A stretch of DNA of 47,074 bases from the NCBI GenBank assembly GCA_045602925.1, contig JAZSCN010000040.1:1-47074 (forward strand), given 5' to 3'. The notes under the pieces were generated by a model that saw only the letters and a program-made list of their open reading frames with translations, ran no database searches and had not been told where the DNA came from. This document shows, one piece after another, positions 1-7,995 of this stretch (position 1 is its first letter; each line of letters starts with the position of its first letter). The DNA is from UBA7477 sp045602925 (GTDB lineage Bacteria; Bacillota; Clostridia; Oscillospirales; Ruminococcaceae). Position numbers and translations under genes: made by a program.

Positions 1-78
1 CTACAAGGTTGATAGGCACAAGGTGTAAGTGTGGTGACATATTTAGCCAGCGTGTACTAATCGGTCGATGCTTGACCT
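1..78 (+). rRNA. 23S ribosomal RNA, 3' end (partial)
   Basis: The window opens inside the last bases of 23S rRNA: GTTGATAGGC near base 9 and the conserved terminal block ACTAATCGGTCGA, ending in CTTGACC near base 77. Only the 3' tail is present, and the exact mature end is approximate. A 5S gene and tRNAs follow on the same strand, so this is the downstream end of an rRNA operon. Confidence 0.9.
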
Positions 79-150
79 TAAGAGTTAAGTGCTTTCTCTC
101 TTTCTTCTTATTCAATTTTGAGGATACAACCTCACACAAAAATATATTAG

Positions 151-264
<114 letters not shown>

Positions 265-270
265 ATATAT

Positions 271-346
271 GCACCATTAGCTCAGATGGTAGAGCAACTG
301 ACTCTTAATCAGTGGGTCCTGGGTTCGAGTCCCCGATGGTGCACCA
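271..346 (+). tRNA. tRNA-Lys (CTT)
   Basis: A complete 76-base cloverleaf. The acceptor arms GCACCAT and ATGGTGC pair perfectly, the T loop is TTCGAGT, CCA is encoded, and the anticodon loop CTCTTAA gives CTT (codon AAG). It is part of the rRNA operon tail. Its T arm is the same as that of the CAT tRNA at 504. Confidence 0.96.
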
Positions 347-350
347 ATTT

Positions 351-425
351 GGCCCGTTGGTCAAGAGGTTAAGACTCCAGCCTCTCACGCTGGCATCATG
401 AGTTCGATTCTCATACGGGTCACCA
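351..425 (+). tRNA. tRNA-Glu (CTC)
   Basis: A 75-base cloverleaf with acceptor GGCCCGT/ACGGGTC (one G-T pair) and encoded CCA. The anticodon loop CTCTCAC between CCAGC and GCTGG gives CTC (codon GAG). It starts four bases after tRNA-Lys, so the two are probably co-transcribed with the rRNA. Confidence 0.95.
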
Positions 426-427
426 TG

Positions 428-466
428 AAGACTACACTTGAGAATCTTGTGTAGTCTTTAATTATT
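428..466 (+). terminator. Intrinsic terminator after tRNA-Glu
   Basis: A perfect 10-bp stem (AAGACTACAC/GTGTAGTCTT) with an 11-base loop, followed by a T-rich stretch. It probably ends the rRNA-tRNA transcript, at least partly, before the next tRNA. Confidence 0.75.
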
Positions 467-503
467 TTATTCAGATTTTAAGCATTGGCTTGAATTTGTA
501 ATT

Positions 504-580
504 GGACCATTAGCTCAGTTGGTCAGAGCTCCCGGCTCATAACCGGTAGGTCCTGGGTTCGAGTCCCCGATGGTCCACCA
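504..580 (+). tRNA. tRNA with CAT anticodon, likely tRNA-Ile2 (lysidine)
   Basis: A 77-base cloverleaf with acceptor GGACCAT/ATGGTCC, encoded CCA and anticodon loop CTCATAA (CAT). The GGACC start and the GGCTCATAACC anticodon arm resemble tRNA-Ile2 of Bacillus and Mycoplasma, where C34 becomes lysidine, more than elongator tRNA-Met, which usually has GGTTCATACCC. Ile2 identity is inferred; tRNA-Met is the alternative. The T arm has one mismatch. Confidence 0.85.
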
Positions 581-604
581 ACCAGATTTTTCCTGGGCAG
601 TAAA

Positions 605-629
605 CCTCCGAGTTAATCGGGGGTTTTTT
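605..629 (+). terminator. Intrinsic terminator after the tRNA cluster
   Basis: CCTCCGA pairs with TCGGGGG (one T-G pair) around a short loop, directly followed by six T residues. Confidence 0.85.
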
Positions 630-646
630 GTTTTTGCCTAATTTTC

Positions 647-675
647 TTGAAAAAACTACAGTAATGTGATATAAT
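647..675 (+). promoter_or_regulatory. SigA-type promoter for cwlD-radA
   Basis: TTGAAA at 647-652 and TATAAT at 670-675 are separated by 17 bp, 70 bp before the cwlD start. No clear sporulation sigma site was recognised, although cwlD is sporulation-controlled in Bacillus. Confidence 0.65.
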
Positions 676-744
676 TTCTATACCATATCATAATGCCAGC
701 CTTAGTGTCATAACATTATATATCAAATGTTTGGAGGCAAGCTT

Positions 745-1476
745 ATGAATAAACTGAGAAGGAAAATTAACTCAACGGTCGCTGCCTTGACTATAACTGC
801 ACTTTTTGTGACTGTTATTGCAATTTTGCACGCATCACCATTGTCTAAGCCTGTCGATTTTTCACCAATAGAAAATTCTGAAGCTCCTGTGATAATCATC
901 GACCCTGGTCACGGTGGAATAGACGGTGGATGTGTTTCAGTAGATGGAATACCTGAAAAAGGTATTAACCTAGCTATCTCAATTTGTCTCAGAGACATTC
1001 TAACTTCTATGGGATACGAAGTTGTTATGACAAGAGATACCGATATTTCCATCCACGATAATGGCGTCGAGGGTGTAGGAAATATGAAAAAGTCTGATAT
1101 GAAGAATAGGCTTGAAATAATAAATTCATATGAAAATGCGGTCGCAATTTCTATCCATCAGAACAAATTTAACGATAGCACGTATAGTGGTGCCCAAATG
1201 TTCTATTCTAATTCAAATGAATTAAGTCAAGACTTTGCTGATTGTATGCAAAATGTCTTTGTTTCAAAGCTTCAACCGGATAATACCAGAGAAATCAAAG
1301 AAATCGGCAATGACTTGTATCTCTTATATTACTCAAATTGTCCGATGATTATGGCTGAATGTGGCTTTCTTTCTAATGAGGAAGAATGTAAAAAACTTGA
1401 ATCTGAGGAGTATCAAAAGCAGGTCGCCTTTACAATAGCTTGTGGAATTAATGAATTTATAAGTGAAAATTATTAG
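745..1476 (+). CDS. cwlD: N-acetylmuramoyl-L-alanine amidase, CwlD type
   Basis: A 243-residue zinc-dependent amidase (Amidase_3) that cleaves the lactam-precursor muramoyl-peptide bond during spore cortex synthesis. An N-terminal membrane anchor spans about residues 12-30. The zinc and catalytic motifs are visible: PGHGG (His56), Glu71, SIHQN (His138) and AECGF (Glu205). The length matches CwlD (about 237). An upstream in-frame ATG at 727 exists, but GGAGG at 733-737 points to the ATG at 745. radA follows after 24 bp, probably in the same transcript. The CwlD assignment rests on size and architecture, and on the other sporulation genes nearby. Confidence 0.9.
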   Translation: MNKLRRKINSTVAALTITALFVTVIAILHASPLSKPVDFSPIENSEAPVIIIDPGHGGIDGGCVSVDGIPEKGINLAISICLRDILTSMGYEVVMTRDTDISIHDNGVEGVGNMKKSDMKNRLEIINSYENAVAISIHQNKFNDSTYSGAQMFYSNSNELSQDFADCMQNVFVSKLQPDNTREIKEIGNDLYLLYYSNCPMIMAECGFLSNEEECKKLESEEYQKQVAFTIACGINEFISENY

Positions 1477-1500
1477 TTTAAATGAAACGGATGTGTTAAA

Positions 1501-2883
1501 ATGGCTAAGCAAAAATCTCTATATGTCTGCTCATCATGTGGGTATGAATGCGCTAAATGGAATGGCAGATGTCCCGATTGTGGAGAGTGGAATACCTTTG
1601 AGGAAAAGGAAGTCACAGTTCGTAAATCTTCTTCGGGAAAATCGTCTGTTTCTACAGTAAGTAGCTATAACGAGGATGATATTCTTTCACTCGATGTTAT
1701 TGATTATGCTTCCAATGAGGTAAGATATAATACCGGTTTGTGTGAACTTGATAGAGTTCTCGGCGGTGGTCTTGTTAAGGGAAGTCTAGTGTTGCTCGGT
1801 GGCGAGCCCGGAATAGGTAAGTCAACACTTCTTTTGCAGATTTGTCAGTTTGTTGGAGAGAATAATACAATTTTGTATGTTTCAGGAGAAGAATCTGCTA
1901 GACAAATTAAGCTTCGCGCAAACAGACTCGGTGTAGATACCGATAATCTCTATGTACTAGCAAAAAACGACGCCGAAGCAATTTGCGAAACTATTGTAAA
2001 AACAAGCCCCGGAGTCGTTATTATCGACTCAATCCAAACTATGTGTATCAGTGGTCTGAGCTCTTCGCAGGGTAGCGTTACTCAAGTTAGAGAATGTACT
2101 AATCTATTTATGCATACCGCAAAATCTGCCGAAATTCCAATATTTATTGTTGGTCACGTTAATAAAGACGGCGCAATCGCAGGCCCTAAAGTTATGGAAC
2201 ATATCGTTGATGCCGTATTGTATTTTGAAGGTCAAAGAAATCTCGCCTATAGAATACTAAGAGCAGAAAAAAATCGTTTCGGTTCTACTAATGAAATCGG
2301 CGTATTTGAAATGGTCGATAACGGTTTGAAGGAAGTTCCTAATCCTTCCCAAATGCTCTTGTCTGAAAGACCGAAGAACGTGTCGGGTTGCTGTGTTGCT
2401 TGTACTATGGAGGGTACAAGACCTATTTTGGCTGAGGTTCAAGCCCTAGCTACTAAAAGCGCCTTTACATCACCAAGAAGAACTGCCGATGGCTTTGACT
2501 ATAATAGACTTTATCTTATCTTGGCAGTGCTAGAAAAGCGTCTTGGTCTCTATTGTGGTGGACTTGATGTCTTTATTAACATAGTCGGTGGACTAAAGCT
2601 CGATGAACCTGCAGCAGACCTTCCTGTAGCAATGGCTCTATATTCATCAATTACAGATAAGCCTGTCCCTGATAACCTCATAGCTTTTGGTGAAGTTGGA
2701 CTTGCAGGAGAAATAAGAGCAGTTTCCCATATCAGACAGCGCTTACTTGAAGCACAAAGACTTGGATTCGAAAAAGCTATAATTCCTAAAGCTGCACTTT
2801 CAGAACTCGATAGTACTAGGTTTAATATTGAAATCGTCGGCGTTTCTAGTATAAGACAAGCCTTTGATACGATGGGAAAGTAA
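1501..2883 (+). CDS. radA: DNA repair protein RadA (Sms)
   Basis: A 460-residue RecA-like ATPase that drives branch migration of recombination intermediates. Domains in order: an N-terminal C4 zinc finger (Cys10, Cys13, Cys24, Cys27), the ATPase core with Walker A GGEPGIGKST (about 100-109), the RadA-specific KNRFG motif (257-261), and a C-terminal Lon-protease-like domain. The length is typical. The start has only a weak ribosome site, which suggests coupling to cwlD upstream. All key motifs are intact. Confidence 0.97.
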   Translation: MAKQKSLYVCSSCGYECAKWNGRCPDCGEWNTFEEKEVTVRKSSSGKSSVSTVSSYNEDDILSLDVIDYASNEVRYNTGLCELDRVLGGGLVKGSLVLLGGEPGIGKSTLLLQICQFVGENNTILYVSGEESARQIKLRANRLGVDTDNLYVLAKNDAEAICETIVKTSPGVVIIDSIQTMCISGLSSSQGSVTQVRECTNLFMHTAKSAEIPIFIVGHVNKDGAIAGPKVMEHIVDAVLYFEGQRNLAYRILRAEKNRFGSTNEIGVFEMVDNGLKEVPNPSQMLLSERPKNVSGCCVACTMEGTRPILAEVQALATKSAFTSPRRTADGFDYNRLYLILAVLEKRLGLYCGGLDVFINIVGGLKLDEPAADLPVAMALYSSITDKPVPDNLIAFGEVGLAGEIRAVSHIRQRLLEAQRLGFEKAIIPKAALSELDSTRFNIEIVGVSSIRQAFDTMGK

Positions 2884-2941
2884 AATAAGCTTGTTTAAAT
2901 GTAAACTTTCTGTTAACTTTTCAAATACAATCCTACATTAC

Positions 2942-2970
2942 TTGACTTTAAAGGGTAAATATTATATAAT
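2942..2970 (+). promoter_or_regulatory. SigA promoter of the rplU operon
   Basis: TTGACT at 2942-2947 and TATAAT at 2965-2970 with a 17-bp spacer. It would start transcription about 85 bases before rplU, leaving room for a structured leader. Confidence 0.85.
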
Positions 2971-2975
2971 AGTAA

Positions 2976-3056
2976 AGCCGCATGTTCCCGGCAAAGTAAA
3001 GCTGGATTATGTCCACGCCGGTGCGCAGCGAGTTCTATAATAAAGGTAGGTGCATC
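2976..3056 (+). promoter_or_regulatory. Ribosomal protein L21 leader (likely)
   Basis: Between the promoter and rplU lies about 80 bases of structured, comparatively GC-rich RNA with GCCGG-type pairing segments (CCCGGC near 2989, GCCGG near 3017). Position and size match the L21 leader known upstream of rplU in Firmicutes, where L21 is thought to bind its own mRNA. The family call is from context and was not tested with a covariance model. Confidence 0.6.
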
Positions 3057-3060
3057 AAGA

Positions 3061-3372
3061 ATGTACGCAGTAATCGAAACAGGCGGAAAGCAGTATCAGG
3101 TTAAGGAAGGCGATATCCTCTTTATCGAAAAGCTTTCAGCAGAGGCAGAGGCACAGGTTAACTTCGATAAGGTTCTTGCAGTAGGCAAGGATGGCGACGT
3201 AACAGTAGGAGCTCCTTACGTTGACGGCGCAAGCGTTGCAGCAACAGTTCTTAAGAACGGCAAGGCTAAGAAGATAACTGTATTTACTTACAAGCCAAAG
3301 AAGGGCGAGAAGAAGAAGCAGGGCCACAGACAGCCTTACACACAGGTTAGAATCGACTCTATCAACGCATAG
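3061..3372 (+). CDS. rplU: 50S ribosomal protein L21
   Basis: A 103-residue protein with the classic L21 start MYAVIETGGKQY and the C-terminal KKQGHRQPYT RNA-binding segment. L21 binds 23S rRNA in the large subunit. It is the first gene of rplU-prp-rpmA, a conserved Firmicutes order, and is read from a strong promoter through a structured leader, probably under feedback control by L21. Confidence 0.98.
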   Translation: MYAVIETGGKQYQVKEGDILFIEKLSAEAEAQVNFDKVLAVGKDGDVTVGAPYVDGASVAATVLKNGKAKKITVFTYKPKKGEKKKQGHRQPYTQVRIDSINA

Positions 3373-3377
3373 TAGTT

Positions 3378-3698
3378 ATGGTAACAGCCAGATTCTATAA
3401 TTCGTCGGATAATAAAATGCTCGGCTTTCATATTTCAGGGCACGCAGGATTTTCCGACTATGGAAGCGATATTGCTTGTGCAAGCGTTTCCTCAGCAGTA
3501 ATGCTTACTGCAAATACCATTACTGAGGTTTATAAGATTAATGCCAAGGTAGAGGTTAATGAAAACGAAATACTCTTAAAGCTCATAGAGGATAAAGACG
3601 GAAACGGCGATAAGCTTTTGCTTGGTCTACTAATGCAAATGGATATGCTTTCCGACGAGTTCCCAGGAGCAATTAAAATCGTAACTAAAGAAGTTTAG
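3378..3698 (+). CDS. prp: Ribosomal-processing cysteine protease Prp
   Basis: A 106-residue protease. The catalytic pair is visible in GHAGFSDYGSDIACASVSS (His22, Cys34). In Firmicutes Prp removes the N-terminal extension of L27, and the adjacent L27 here carries that extension. It starts five bases after the rplU stop and ends 37 bp before the rpmA start, in the usual rplU-prp-rpmA order. Confidence 0.95.
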   Translation: MVTARFYNSSDNKMLGFHISGHAGFSDYGSDIACASVSSAVMLTANTITEVYKINAKVEVNENEILLKLIEDKDGNGDKLLLGLLMQMDMLSDEFPGAIKIVTKEV

Positions 3699-3735
3699 TT
3701 ACATGTTACATTTCAATAAGGAATGGAGGATTACC

Positions 3736-4017
3736 ATGATTAGAATTTCTATGCAGTTCTTTGCTCATAAGAAGGGTTCCGGTTCTACAAAGAACGGTCG
3801 TGACTCACAGGCAAAGAGACTCGGTGTTAAGAGAGCTGACGGTCAGTTCGTACTCGCTGGAAATATTCTTGTTCGTCAGAGAGGAACACATATTCACCCA
3901 GGTACAAATGTAGGTAAGGGTTCTGATGATACACTCTTCGCTACAACTGACGGCGTTGTAAAGTTTGAAAGAATGGGTAAGGACAGAAAGCAGGTTTCTG
4001 TTTACCCACAGGCATAA
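3736..4017 (+). CDS. rpmA: 50S ribosomal protein L27 with Prp-cleaved N-terminus
   Basis: A 93-residue L27. The start at 3736 is supported by GGAGG eight bases upstream; the in-frame ATG at 3703 has no such site. The N-terminus MIRISMQFF precedes AHKKGSGSTKNGRDS, the true mature L27 start. By analogy with Staphylococcus, Prp cuts after the two phenylalanines, exposing the tail that reaches the peptidyl-transferase centre. A terminator follows. Confidence 0.97.
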   Translation: MIRISMQFFAHKKGSGSTKNGRDSQAKRLGVKRADGQFVLAGNILVRQRGTHIHPGTNVGKGSDDTLFATTDGVVKFERMGKDRKQVSVYPQA

Positions 4018-4037
4018 TTTCACTTACAAGCATATAA

Positions 4038-4067
4038 ACCCCAAAGCTTTAGTGCTTGGGGTTTTTT
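4038..4067 (+). terminator. Intrinsic terminator of rplU-prp-rpmA
   Basis: CCCCAA...TTGGGG stem with internal GC/GC pairs, followed by six T residues. Confidence 0.88.
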
Positions 4068-4098
4068 GTTGAATTGCCAAAGTAATAAGGAGAAAAAG

Positions 4099-5376
4099 AT
4101 GTTTGTAGATAAGGCGAAAATCTATATAAAAGCAGGTGACGGAGGAGACGGTTGCGTGTCCTTCCACCGTGAAAAATATGTCGCAGCAGGTGGTCCTGAT
4201 GGTGGTGACGGTGGCAGAGGTGGAGATGTAGTATTTCAAGTCGATACCTCAATGACAAATCTCATAGAATTTCGTGCTATGAGAAAGTTTGTTGCCTCTA
4301 AGGGTAATGACGGTTCTTCAAGAAATTGTTCAGGCAGAAATGCAGAGCCGCTTGTTATCAAGGTCCCAAGAGGTACCGTAATTAAGGACGCATACAGTGG
4401 AAGAATCTTAGCCGATATGTCAGGCGATGAACCTGTCGTGGTCGCTAAGGGCGGTAAGGGCGGTAGAGGTAATGCCCATTTTGCAACTTCTACAAGACAA
4501 ATCCCTAAGTTTGCTAAACCAGGCTTCAGAGGCGACGAATATAATGTAATATTAGAGCTTAAGCTTATCGCAGATGTCGGACTTGTGGGCTTTCCTAATG
4601 TTGGAAAATCAACGCTTATCTCCGTGATTTCAGCAGCTAAGCCTAAGATAGCTAACTACCACTTCACTACGCTTACCCCAGTGCTCGGTGTTGTAAAGGT
4701 CGACGAAGATTATTCTTATGTCGTTGCCGATATTCCCGGACTTATCGAGGGAGCAAGTGAAGGTGTCGGACTCGGTCACGAGTTTTTAAGACACGTAGAA
4801 AGATGTAGACTTATTGTCCACGTTGTCGATGTTTCTGGAATTGAGGGTAGAGACCCGAAGGAAGATTTCGAGATTATAAATCGCGAGCTTCGAAATTTCA
4901 GTGAGGATTTAGCAGGTGCTCCGCAGATTGTTGCTGCCAATAAGTCTGATATGGCTACAGAGGAACAGCTAAACGAGTTCAAGAGCTATATCGAAGAACA
5001 GGGCTTTGATTTCTTTGAGATATCTGCCGCAACAACGAATGGCACCAGAGAACTAGCAATGGCTGTCGGTGAAACACTTAAATCACTGCCACCAGTCAAA
5101 GAGTTTGAAGCACAGCCACTTTCTGAGGATGAACTTCGTGAAAAGCTTATTACCAATAGAGATTTCGAGGTTACTGTCGAGGACGATATCTATTTCGTCG
5201 AAGCACCTTGGCTCTGGGATATATTGCGTAACGTCAATATGGAAAGCTATGACTCACTCCTGTACTTCCAGAAAGTGCTTAGAGATACAGGCGTTATCGA
5301 AAAGCTTGAACAAATGGGCATAAACGAAGGCGATACAGTTTCTATCTTCGACTTCGAATTTGAATATGTCAAGTAA
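4099..5376 (+). CDS. obg: GTPase Obg (CgtA)
   Basis: A 425-residue GTPase involved in large-subunit maturation and stress and sporulation signalling. Domains: a glycine-rich Obg fold (about 1-157, with the GGDGGRGGD segment), a G domain with GFPNVGKST (164-172), DIPGLIEGAS and NKSD, and a C-terminal OCT domain of about 80 residues. The start at 4099 follows AAGGAG; the longer reading frame from 4066 begins inside the terminator and is rejected. mrnC follows after 11 bp. Confidence 0.97.
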   Translation: MFVDKAKIYIKAGDGGDGCVSFHREKYVAAGGPDGGDGGRGGDVVFQVDTSMTNLIEFRAMRKFVASKGNDGSSRNCSGRNAEPLVIKVPRGTVIKDAYSGRILADMSGDEPVVVAKGGKGGRGNAHFATSTRQIPKFAKPGFRGDEYNVILELKLIADVGLVGFPNVGKSTLISVISAAKPKIANYHFTTLTPVLGVVKVDEDYSYVVADIPGLIEGASEGVGLGHEFLRHVERCRLIVHVVDVSGIEGRDPKEDFEIINRELRNFSEDLAGAPQIVAANKSDMATEEQLNEFKSYIEEQGFDFFEISAATTNGTRELAMAVGETLKSLPPVKEFEAQPLSEDELREKLITNRDFEVTVEDDIYFVEAPWLWDILRNVNMESYDSLLYFQKVLRDTGVIEKLEQMGINEGDTVSIFDFEFEYVK

Positions 5377-5387
5377 GAGGTGAGAGA

Positions 5388-5828
5388 ATGAATATCTCAC
5401 TAGACCATAGAACCGTAAATCAGTATAGCCCGCTTACCTTGTCTTTTCTGGGTGACTCGGTGTATGAGGTTTACGTCAGAGCTAAAATCGTCTTGTACGC
5501 TAATATGCCTGCAAATAAGCTCCATAGTATTGCCGTAAAAAAGGTTTGCGCCGAGTATCAGGCAATGGCTATGAATAAGCTTTTAGAAGAAGGGTTTCTT
5601 AGCGAGGATGAACAGTATATAGCAAGACGAGGTAAGAATGCAACTGGGGTTTCACCACCGAAGCATTCAACAGCAACCCAGTATCGACTTGCAACAGGTC
5701 TCGAATGTCTGTTTGGCTTTCTCTTCCTGGAAGGGAAAAACGAGCGACTGGACGAGATTTTCGAATTTGTATGGAATTGTTCCGAGGAGGACGTCTTCGG
5801 TTCATATAATAACCTGAATAACAAATAA
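5388..5828 (+). CDS. mrnC: Mini-ribonuclease III
   Basis: A 146-residue RNase III-like catalytic domain with no double-stranded-RNA-binding domain, as in Bacillus MrnC, which matures 23S rRNA ends. The signature LSFLGDSVYEVYVR (about 18-31) carries the metal-binding aspartate (Asp23). It lies 11 bp after obg with GAGGTGAGAG as ribosome site, and yebC follows after 32 bp. Confidence 0.93.
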   Translation: MNISLDHRTVNQYSPLTLSFLGDSVYEVYVRAKIVLYANMPANKLHSIAVKKVCAEYQAMAMNKLLEEGFLSEDEQYIARRGKNATGVSPPKHSTATQYRLATGLECLFGFLFLEGKNERLDEIFEFVWNCSEEDVFGSYNNLNNK

Positions 5829-5860
5829 TAACGTGAACTATCACGAAATGGAGGATTTTT

Positions 5861-6604
5861 ATGTCAGGACATTCAAAATGGGCAACCATAAGAAGAAAGA
5901 AGGAAGCAACCGACGGCGCTAGAGCTAAGGTGTTCACAAAAATCGGTAGAGAAATTGCCGTTGTAGTTAAGGAAGGCGGCCCTGACCCCAACAATAACGC
6001 AAAGCTCCGTGAACTTATCTCTAAAGCAAAGTCAAACAACGTTCCTAATGATAATATCGATAGAATTATCAAGAAGGCTGCCGGTGATGCAGATAAGACA
6101 AACTACGAAAGCAACGTGTATGAAGGATACGGCCCATGCGGTGTCGCAGTAATCGTAGAATGCCTTACAGATAATAAGAACAGAACAGCAGGCGATATCC
6201 GCCACTATTTCGATAAGTATGGTGGAAATCTCGGCACAACCGGCTGCGTTTCTTTTATGTTTACAAGACAAGGCTCAATCGTTCTTGATTATACTGGTCA
6301 GGACGAGGATAAGCTTATGGAAGATGTATTTGAAGCAGGTGCAAGCGACTTTAATATCGAAGGAGAAATTGTTGAGGTTACTTGTGAGCCTAATGACGTA
6401 ACGAAGGTTGCTGAAAGCTTCAGAACAATGGGCTATAATGTTGTTTCTGCTGAAGATGAGCAGGTTCCTTCAACCTATACAGCTCTTACAGATGAGGACG
6501 CTATCAAGAAGATGCGTCTGCTCCTCGATATGCTCGAGGAAAACGACGACGTTCAGAATGTATATCATAACTGGGATATGCCTGACGAAGAGGGCGAGGA
6601 CTAA
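5861..6604 (+). CDS. YebC/PmpR family protein
   Basis: A 247-residue member of the YebC family, of typical length, starting with MSGHSKWATIRRKKEATDGA. These proteins were described as transcriptional regulators, and recent work links some to translation of proline stretches, so the exact role here is open. GGAGG lies just upstream of the start. It is the last gene of obg-mrnC-yebC and ends 10 bp before a terminator. Confidence 0.95.
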   Translation: MSGHSKWATIRRKKEATDGARAKVFTKIGREIAVVVKEGGPDPNNNAKLRELISKAKSNNVPNDNIDRIIKKAAGDADKTNYESNVYEGYGPCGVAVIVECLTDNKNRTAGDIRHYFDKYGGNLGTTGCVSFMFTRQGSIVLDYTGQDEDKLMEDVFEAGASDFNIEGEIVEVTCEPNDVTKVAESFRTMGYNVVSAEDEQVPSTYTALTDEDAIKKMRLLLDMLEENDDVQNVYHNWDMPDEEGED

Positions 6605-6614
6605 TATTAACATT

Positions 6615-6650
6615 AACAAGACTGTTACTTATTTAGTGACAGTCTTGTTT
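6615..6650. terminator. Hairpin terminator between yebC and the convergent permease gene
   Basis: An 11-bp perfect stem (AACAAGACTGT/ACAGTCTTGTT) serves as a yebC terminator. The stop codon of the minus-strand gene at 6629 lies in its loop, so the hairpin may act in both directions. Confidence 0.75.
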
Positions 6651-6994
6651 GTTAACTCTCTAATTCCTACTATGATAATAAGAATACCAAAGCACCTCTT
6701 TAACATCTCACTTCCTATAGCACTGGCCAGGAACGAAAATAAAAGCGCACAGACGGCACCGCAAATTAAAGAGGGAAGCAACCCCTTTAAGTCAATAAGA
6801 TGGCTTCTGAGGTTAATTATGAGCGAAATAAGAGCAATCGGTAAAAAGAATAGTAGATTGACTCCTTGAGCGACTAGTTGTGGTATTCCGAGAATTGTCG
6901 TTAGATATATCAGAAGTACCATTCCACCCCCGAGACCAAGAGAAGCAGTAAGCCCTGAAGCAAGTCCTACAAGTGTGTATTCAAGCAAACTCAT
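6629..6994 (-). CDS. Half-size TauE/SafE-type membrane permease subunit (second of pair)
   Basis: A 121-residue, very hydrophobic protein with about four membrane segments and the TauE/SafE glycine motif (GLGGGM, near residue 20). Full TauE/SafE anion exporters are about 250 residues made of two such repeats; this gene encodes one repeat. It overlaps the upstream partner by four bases (ATGA), so the two are translationally coupled and probably form a heterodimer. Substrate is unknown (sulfite, sulfonates or other anions in the family). Its 3' end lies in the terminator hairpin. Confidence 0.85.
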   Translation of the reverse strand: MSLLEYTLVGLASGLTASLGLGGGMVLLIYLTTILGIPQLVAQGVNLLFFLPIALISLIINLRSHLIDLKGLLPSLICGAVCALLFSFLASAIGSEMLKRCFGILIIIVGIRELTNKTVTK

Positions 6995-7347
6995 ATTAAC
7001 AACCTCGCACCAGAATATATCATAATTATCGCAAATATACGGCTGAGAAAAACAGGGGATATATGCCTTAGTAAAATAGTTCCAATAAGTGCACCAATAA
7101 TTCCCGCAGGAATAAATCCAAGAGCTAACGATATGTCGACTGCACTTCCCGATAGATAAGTGATAACACTTATCATACTAAATGTCGCAGTCATAGCAAT
7201 AGATGATGCGTGTGCTTTCTTTACATCAAAACCATAAGCTTTTAGTGCCGGAACAGCAATAAGCCCACCGCCTGAACCGAACAGCCCATTTACTGCACCA
7301 CATACCGCACCAACTAAACAAATCGTAAGCTTTTTGTTTTTACGCAT
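6991..7347 (-). CDS. Half-size TauE/SafE-type membrane permease subunit (first of pair)
   Basis: A 118-residue membrane protein with about four hydrophobic segments and the repeat motif GLFGSGGGL. It forms the other half of a TauE/SafE-type transporter with the gene that overlaps its stop. The ATG at 7347 (MRKNKKL) is chosen because GGGGTGA lies just upstream; an in-frame ATG at 7377 has no ribosome site. It starts 59 bp after khpA on the same strand, with no clear terminator, so it may share the ffh transcript. Confidence 0.83.
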   Translation of the reverse strand: MRKNKKLTICLVGAVCGAVNGLFGSGGGLIAVPALKAYGFDVKKAHASSIAMTATFSMISVITYLSGSAVDISLALGFIPAGIIGALIGTILLRHISPVFLSRIFAIIMIYSGARLLI

Positions 7348-7406
7348 AAAAAAATCACCCCATACCAGTATTGGCATGAAGTGAAAATTTTAATCTGAAA
7401 TCTGGG

Positions 7407-7640
7407 CTAGTTTATTTCAACCATAATCTTCTGGTCGATTCTGGAAGCTCCGGCACGCATTACTGTTCTGATTGCCTTAGCTATTCTGCCCTGCTTTCCG
7501 ATAACTCTGCCCATATCGTCTGGAGCGACATGGAGATGATAAACTACTGTGCCTTCCTCGTTAGGCTGGTCAACAGTAATTTCAATTGCATCCTTGTCTT
7601 CAACGAGCTCGGTAACAATTGTTCTGAGAAGCTTTTCCAT
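7407..7640 (-). CDS. khpA: KH-domain RNA-binding protein KhpA
   Basis: A 77-residue single KH domain with the GRVIGKQGR loop (GxxG) that contacts RNA. KhpA usually pairs with KhpB/Jag and affects cell division and envelope genes. The ATG at 7640 is favoured over the GTG at 7649 because GGAGG lies eight bases upstream. It sits directly after rpsP, the conserved Firmicutes order; rimM-trmD, which often follow, are absent here. Confidence 0.92.
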   Translation of the reverse strand: MEKLLRTIVTELVEDKDAIEITVDQPNEEGTVVYHLHVAPDDMGRVIGKQGRIAKAIRTVMRAGASRIDQKIMVEIN

Positions 7641-7684
7641 ATGGAGCACCTCCGTTTAATGAAAGCTAAAGTGTTAAATGCGGA

Positions 7685-7927
7685 TTAAAGAACGCCGTTC
7701 TTCTTGAAAAGTGACTTAACTGTATCAGTTGGCTGTGCACCCTTTCCAATCCAGTCCTTTGCCTTATCAGCGTCAACGTTGAATACTACTGGTTCCTTAG
7801 TTGGGTCGTAGTAGCCGAGTTCTTCGATGAAACGACCGTCTCTTGGATATCTTGAATCTGCAACAACAACACGGTAGAAAGGAGCCTTCTTAGCACCCAT
7901 TCTTCTAAGTCTGATTTTTACTGCCAT
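7685..7927 (-). CDS. rpsP: 30S ribosomal protein S16
   Basis: An 80-residue S16 with the conserved start MAVKIRLRRMGAKKAPFYR and the VVADSRYPRDGRFIE segment. It is an early 16S rRNA-binding assembly protein. It lies 68 bp after ffh and 44 bp before khpA in the ylxM-ffh-rpsP-khpA operon, with GGAGG-type ribosome site. Confidence 0.98.
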   Translation of the reverse strand: MAVKIRLRRMGAKKAPFYRVVVADSRYPRDGRFIEELGYYDPTKEPVVFNVDADKAKDWIGKGAQPTDTVKSLFKKNGVL

Positions 7928-7995
7928 TGGTAATTCACCTCCGAAAAAATAATGTATATATCAATGCATATTTAGCATCGACTAGCTGAATTTAA

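Noticed and set aside
5599..6072. 157-codon minus-strand frame across mrnC and yebC
   Set aside because: It runs antisense to two conserved genes and across their gap; no support as a gene.
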